From positions 1 through 9,603 of the forward strand of contig JAGHYP010000089.1 in the NCBI GenBank assembly GCA_017743585.1: DNA of 9,603 nucleotides, written 5' to 3'. How positions within the stretch are numbered: the stretch's first letter is position 1; every line of letters begins with the position of its first letter. The notes beneath the pieces were generated by a model. That model ran no database searches. It was given only the letters and a program-made list of their open reading frames with translations, and was not told the origin of the DNA. A program made the translations under genes and the position numbers. Origin of the DNA: Chloroflexota bacterium (GTDB lineage Bacteria > Chloroflexota > Anaerolineae > Aggregatilineales > UBA2796). Below, one piece after another: positions 6,869-9,603 of the stretch.

Positions 6869-6872
6869 CGAT

Positions 6873-8122
6873 ATGTTCAATCAAGAGTCAATCGCGATCG
6901 TTGACGCAGCGCGCTTCAACGCCACGTTTGCCCGCCCACTATACGAGGGCTACAGTTTCGCACAAATCCCGCAGACTGTGTGCCGTCTCTTGACGGGTGC
7001 AGCAGGCGGATTGCCGCCGAAAGCCTTCGCCGACCTGCCCGAGCGCTGCCGCAAAGTCGTCTTGTTCTTAGTGGATAGCTTCGGCTGGCGCTTCTTGATC
7101 AACGCTACCCAGCGCTCAGGCGCTTTGCCGACGAAGGCGTGATCTCGAAGATCAGCGTTCAGTTTCCATCCACCACGGCGGCGCACGTCACAACGATCAA
7201 TGCAATGCAGTCCGTTGGCGAGAGCGGCGTTTACGAGTGGTTCTACTACGAGCCGATCCTAGACGCGATCATCGCGCCGCTCACCTTCAGCTATGCAGGC
7301 ACGCCGCGCGAGACCTTGCGCAGCGTCATTGCGCCGCAAGCGATCTTGCCGCACCAGACAATTTATCAAGAACTGGCTGCGCACGGCGTGCAGAGCTATG
7401 CCTTTCAAGATATTGCCTATGCCCATTCGTCTTACAGCAAGACGCTCTTCAACGGCGCGCAGATCGTGCCCTTTTACACGCTCTCGCAAGGCTTGACGAA
7501 CCTGCGCCTGTTGCTCGAAGCATCTGAAATGCCAACCTACTGTTTCTTCTACTACTCATCGATTGATTCCATCGCGCATGGCTACGGGCCAGACTCTGCT
7601 CATCATCGCGCTGAAATTGACATGTTCTTCACTGCGCTGGAGCGCCTATTTTTCGCCGAGCTGCCGCGCGACGGCGAGACATTGATCCTGCTGACCGCCG
7701 ATCACGGCCAGGTTGAGGTCGATCCAAGCACGACGCACTACCTGAATCGCGAGCTGCCGCAGCTGACGCCGCTGCTCAGGACGGATCAGCGCGGCGCGCC
7801 GCTAGTGCCCGCTGGCTCTGCGCGCGACATGTTCCTGTACGTCAAGGCGGCGCACGTGCAAGAGGCCTACGAGATGCTCGCGGCGCACCTGCGCGGCGCC
7901 GCCGAAGTCTACCGAACCGCTGACCTGCTGGCAGAAGGCTTCTTCGGAGCGCGCTGCTCCGACCTATTTCGCGCCCGCTTAGGCGAGCTGGTCATCCTGC
8001 CTTACGCGCACCAGTCAGTCTGGTGGTATGAGCAAGGCAGGTTCGAACAGAACTTTTTTGGGCATCACGGCGGCTTGACGCCCGACGAAATGCACAGCGC
8101 TTTCATGGTCTTATTGTACTGA
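6873..8122 (+). pseudogene. Alkaline-phosphatase-superfamily phosphodiesterase, frameshifted near 7101-7103
   Basis: Two overlapping frames together encode one protein of about 416 residues of the type I phosphodiesterase/nucleotide pyrophosphatase group (alkaline phosphatase superfamily). The first frame (6873-7142) ends FLVDSFGWRFLI and then runs into a stop; the second continues RYPALRRFADEGVIS from 7103. One missing base beside AA at 7101-7102 explains the join: adding it gives an Asn or Lys codon between Ile76 and Arg78. Metal and catalytic residues are otherwise complete (restored numbering): Asp68, the FPSTTAAH nucleophile region (Thr101/Thr102), Asp232 and His236 in DSIAHGYG, Asp277-His278 in TADHGQ, and His398-His399 in HHGG. 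Conservation of all downstream motifs argues for a very recent mutation or a sequencing error. No slippery heptamer for -1 frameshifting is seen at the junction. There is no signal peptide, so it is probably cytoplasmic; substrate unknown. It lies 121 bp after the HTH/HD/CHAD-like gene on the same strand. Confidence 0.85.
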
Positions 8123-8314
8123 GCGCGCCAAAACCGATCGCCGGACTTGAAAGCGCAGCAAGCGCGCATTCCTGCACCTTGAAAGCCCGAAAAGCATCTT
8201 GAAAACGTTGCCAAGAGTCCGCGCGCTATTGACGTCGCGCCATAAACGCGCCATATTTGTCACCCGATCGGCGCGCAAACGCAATTTTCCCTCGAGACGG
8301 ACTGAGGCCTCTGC
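8123..8314. other. Intergenic region with three CTTGAAA boxes and a promoter
   Basis: The 192-bp region between the phosphodiesterase stop and the hydrolase start holds CTTGAAA at 8146-8152, 8178-8184 and 8198-8204, and a promoter at 8229-8257. No terminator hairpin with a T-run is seen after the phosphodiesterase gene. The start-to-start distances (32 and 20 bp, then 31 bp to the -35) are close to whole helical turns. Confidence 0.5.
8229..8257 (+). promoter_or_regulatory. Sigma-70-type promoter for the alpha/beta hydrolase gene
   Basis: TTGACG (8229-8234, five of six matches) is followed after exactly 17 bp by CATATT (8252-8257, four of six). Transcription would start near 8264, about 50 nt before the ATG at 8315. 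Confidence 0.45.
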
Positions 8315-9109
8315 ATGCGACCGATGAACTTGAGCTACGTTGAGCAAGGGCAAGGCACGCCGCTTGTCCTATTGCACGGCTTTCCTTTCAACAGCAGCCT
8401 ATGGCAGCATCAGATGCGCAGCCTGAGCGACACATGTCGCGTGATCGCGCCCGATCTGCGCGGCTTCGGACGCAGCGAAGCAGCTGAGGATACTTATGAG
8501 ATGGACTTGCTCGCGCGGGACGTGCTGAGGCTGCTGGACACGCTGGCGATCAAAAAGGCGGTCATCATGGGGCACAGCATGGGCGGCTACGTGACCTTAG
8601 CGCTCTGGCGCTTGGCGGCGGAGCGCTTCAGCGCGCTCGGGCTGATCGCTTCGCACGTCTGGGCGGATAGCGACGAGCAACGGCAGAGTCGCCAGCAGCT
8701 GATCGCGCAAGTGATAGAGCGCGGCGCCACTGCCGTTGCCGAGGCGCTGTTGCCGCGCCTTTTTGCGCCAAGGCTGCGCAAAGACGCGCCGATCGTAAGG
8801 CAGGCGCGCACGATGATGCTTGAAGCGCGACCGAGCGGCTTGATGAGCGCTTTGCGCGGCATGATGTACCGCCCCGATAGCAGCGATCTGCTGCCTCAGA
8901 TCGCCGTGCCGACGTTGATCATATGCGGCGATTCTGACCCGATTGTGCCGCCTGAGCGCGCTGAGCAGATGGCGCGTCTGTTGCCAAACGCGACCCTCGT
9001 CATTATTCAGGATGCCGCTCACATGCCGATGCTAGAGCAGCCGCAAGCGACGGCCGCGGCAATTCGCCATTTCCTCGCCGCCATCCGTCACCCCCGCGCT
9101 GAGCGTTGA
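8315..9109 (+). CDS. Alpha/beta hydrolase
   Basis: The 264-residue product is a complete single-domain alpha/beta hydrolase, about the usual length for the family. LVLLHGFPFNSSLW (17-30) carries the oxyanion HG loop. VIAPDLRGFGRSE is the second family signature. The nucleophile elbow is GHSMGG with Ser88. The acid is probably Asp208 in CGDSDPIVPP, and the base is His236 in DAAHMPMLEQP. A helical cap lies at about 115-185 (EALLPRLFAPRL onward), where specificity is set. No signal peptide is seen, so it should act in the cytoplasm as an esterase, lipase or C-C hydrolase of small metabolites; the substrate cannot be deduced. The ATG at 8315 has GAGG 7 nt upstream and is preferred to the in-frame ATG at 8324. 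It has its own promoter upstream and ends 95 bp before the convergent holB gene, with no clear terminator between them. Confidence 0.93.
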   Translation: MRPMNLSYVEQGQGTPLVLLHGFPFNSSLWQHQMRSLSDTCRVIAPDLRGFGRSEAAEDTYEMDLLARDVLRLLDTLAIKKAVIMGHSMGGYVTLALWRLAAERFSALGLIASHVWADSDEQRQSRQQLIAQVIERGATAVAEALLPRLFAPRLRKDAPIVRQARTMMLEARPSGLMSALRGMMYRPDSSDLLPQIAVPTLIICGDSDPIVPPERAEQMARLLPNATLVIIQDAAHMPMLEQPQATAAAIRHFLAAIRHPRAER

Positions 9110-9204
9110 GGGGCGAACGGATACAGAAAGTTATACTTCGCGCGATCCCAGCTCGTGTTGCGATGAATCGGCCGCCTGATCGTTCTTCACTGAATATGGT
9201 GCGC

Positions 9205-9603
9205 TCACGGCGTGGCGAGCAAGCGCAAGCGCGGCAAATCCAACATCAGCGCGTCTAGCGCAAGACGCGCATTCACGTTCGCTTGAAGGTAGCGCAACGT
9301 GCGCTGCACTGCTAGAAGCGCCCGATAGATCTCCTCAGCCTTGACCGAACGCGCAATTTGCTCTAAGGTGTGGCTGCGATCGCGATTGGTGATGGTGGCC
9401 ACAGCTGTGTGATGTGCCAAGAGCAACGCGTCGCGCCAGTAGCTTTGCCAGAGCGCCAAGAGCGTTGGCAAGTTGCTCCGATCTTCGCTCAATGCGCGCG
9501 CGCGCTCAAAACGCTTGGCGCGGCTCTCGCCCAGCGCTCGCTCCAGCAGGTCCAGCCACTCGGCGCGTTGCTGCAGCACAGTGTCATCTCGCAGCACCTC
9601 TAG
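9205..9603 (-). CDS. holB: DNA polymerase III subunit delta' (C-terminal part; 5' end outside window)
   Basis: The last 132 codons are present; the frame is open to the right edge, so the ATPase-like N-terminal domains lie outside the window. The visible part is the helical C-terminal collar domain of the clamp-loader delta' subunit: LWQSYWRDALLLAH (the family WxxxxRDxLL pattern), TNRDRSHTLEQIAR, then the very characteristic end LQANVNARLALDALMLDLPR. Delta' is part of the complex that loads the beta sliding clamp onto primed DNA during replication. A GTG near the edge (9595-9597) is in frame but is not the start, since the domain cannot stand alone and codons continue upstream of it. The gene converges on the hydrolase gene, with 95 bp between the stops. 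Confidence 0.85.
   Translation of the reverse strand, partial: LEVLRDDTVLQQRAEWLDLLERALGESRAKRFERARALSEDRSNLPTLLALWQSYWRDALLLAHHTAVATITNRDRSHTLEQIARSVKAEEIYRALLAVQRTLRYLQANVNARLALDALMLDLPRLRLLATP

Noticed and set aside
6828..6872. Upstream start at 6828 for the phosphodiesterase
   Set aside because: The extra residues are low-complexity and Arg-rich, and the strong GGAGGGG at 6862-6868 serves the ATG at 6873.
6772..6903. 43-codon frame between the HTH/HD/CHAD-like gene and the phosphodiesterase
   Set aside because: It has no ribosome-binding site, is Arg/Ser-rich, and overlaps the well-supported start at 6873.
6887..6905. Near-palindrome GTCAA...TTGAC at the start of the phosphodiesterase
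   Set aside because: Arms are only 5 bp with an asymmetric centre, and it lies in coding sequence; probably chance.
7091..7142. Programmed -1 ribosomal frameshift in the phosphodiesterase gene
   Set aside because: The needed shift is in the -1 direction, but no X XXY YYZ slippery heptamer is present in the overlap; a one-base deletion explains it more simply.
8111..8353. Minus-strand frame covering the 8123-8314 intergenic region
   Set aside because: It starts inside the hydrolase gene, is Arg-rich and shows no recognisable domain.
9090..9120. Intrinsic terminator after the hydrolase gene
   Set aside because: CCCC and GGGG flank the stop codon, but the interior does not pair cleanly and no T-run follows.

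Overview
The window comes from a GC-rich bacterial chromosome (roughly 60% GC by eye, very rich in GCGC and GATC). It holds ordinary cellular genes and shows no phage, plasmid, IS, CRISPR or RNA genes. The gene types fit a member of the Chloroflexota, Anaerolineae-like: a DUF5667 membrane protein, a tandem-PDZ site-2 protease, an HTH/HD/CHAD-like protein and a delta' subunit of the replicative polymerase. No marker gene is present, so this assignment is an inference.

Layout. Positions 1-628 (minus): the N-terminal 209 codons of a DUF5667 membrane protein, running off the left edge through a perfect inverted repeat. 629-1054: a divergent intergenic region with a TATAAT promoter for the next gene. 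1055-3400 (plus): an RseP-like M50 intramembrane protease and, 18 bp later, a HEAT-repeat protein; probably one operon. 3397-4557 (minus): a GT4 glycosyltransferase, convergent with the HEAT gene, the two stop codons interlocked in one CTAG. 4558-4966: a divergent control region with promoter-like sites and two small inverted repeats. 4967-6751 (plus): a 594-residue HTH / Ppx-GppA-type HD / CHAD-like fusion with a substituted HD motif. 6873-8122 (plus): an alkaline-phosphatase-superfamily phosphodiesterase broken by an apparent one-base deletion. 8123-8314: a promoter region with three CTTGAAA boxes. 8315-9109 (plus): an alpha/beta hydrolase. 9205-9603 (minus): the C-terminus of DNA polymerase III delta' (holB), cut by the right edge.

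How they work together. RseP and the HEAT protein are likely co-transcribed and may share an envelope or proteostasis role. The HTH/HD/CHAD-like gene and the downstream phosphodiesterase are both linked by family to phosphate-ester or polyphosphate chemistry and lie on one strand, so a functional pairing is possible but unproven. The glycosyltransferase, hydrolase and holB genes look like unrelated neighbours. The most interesting items are the HTH-HD-CHAD-like fusion with its His-Asn motif, the helically phased CTTGAAA boxes, the frameshift in the phosphodiesterase, and the fold-back repeat at the left edge.
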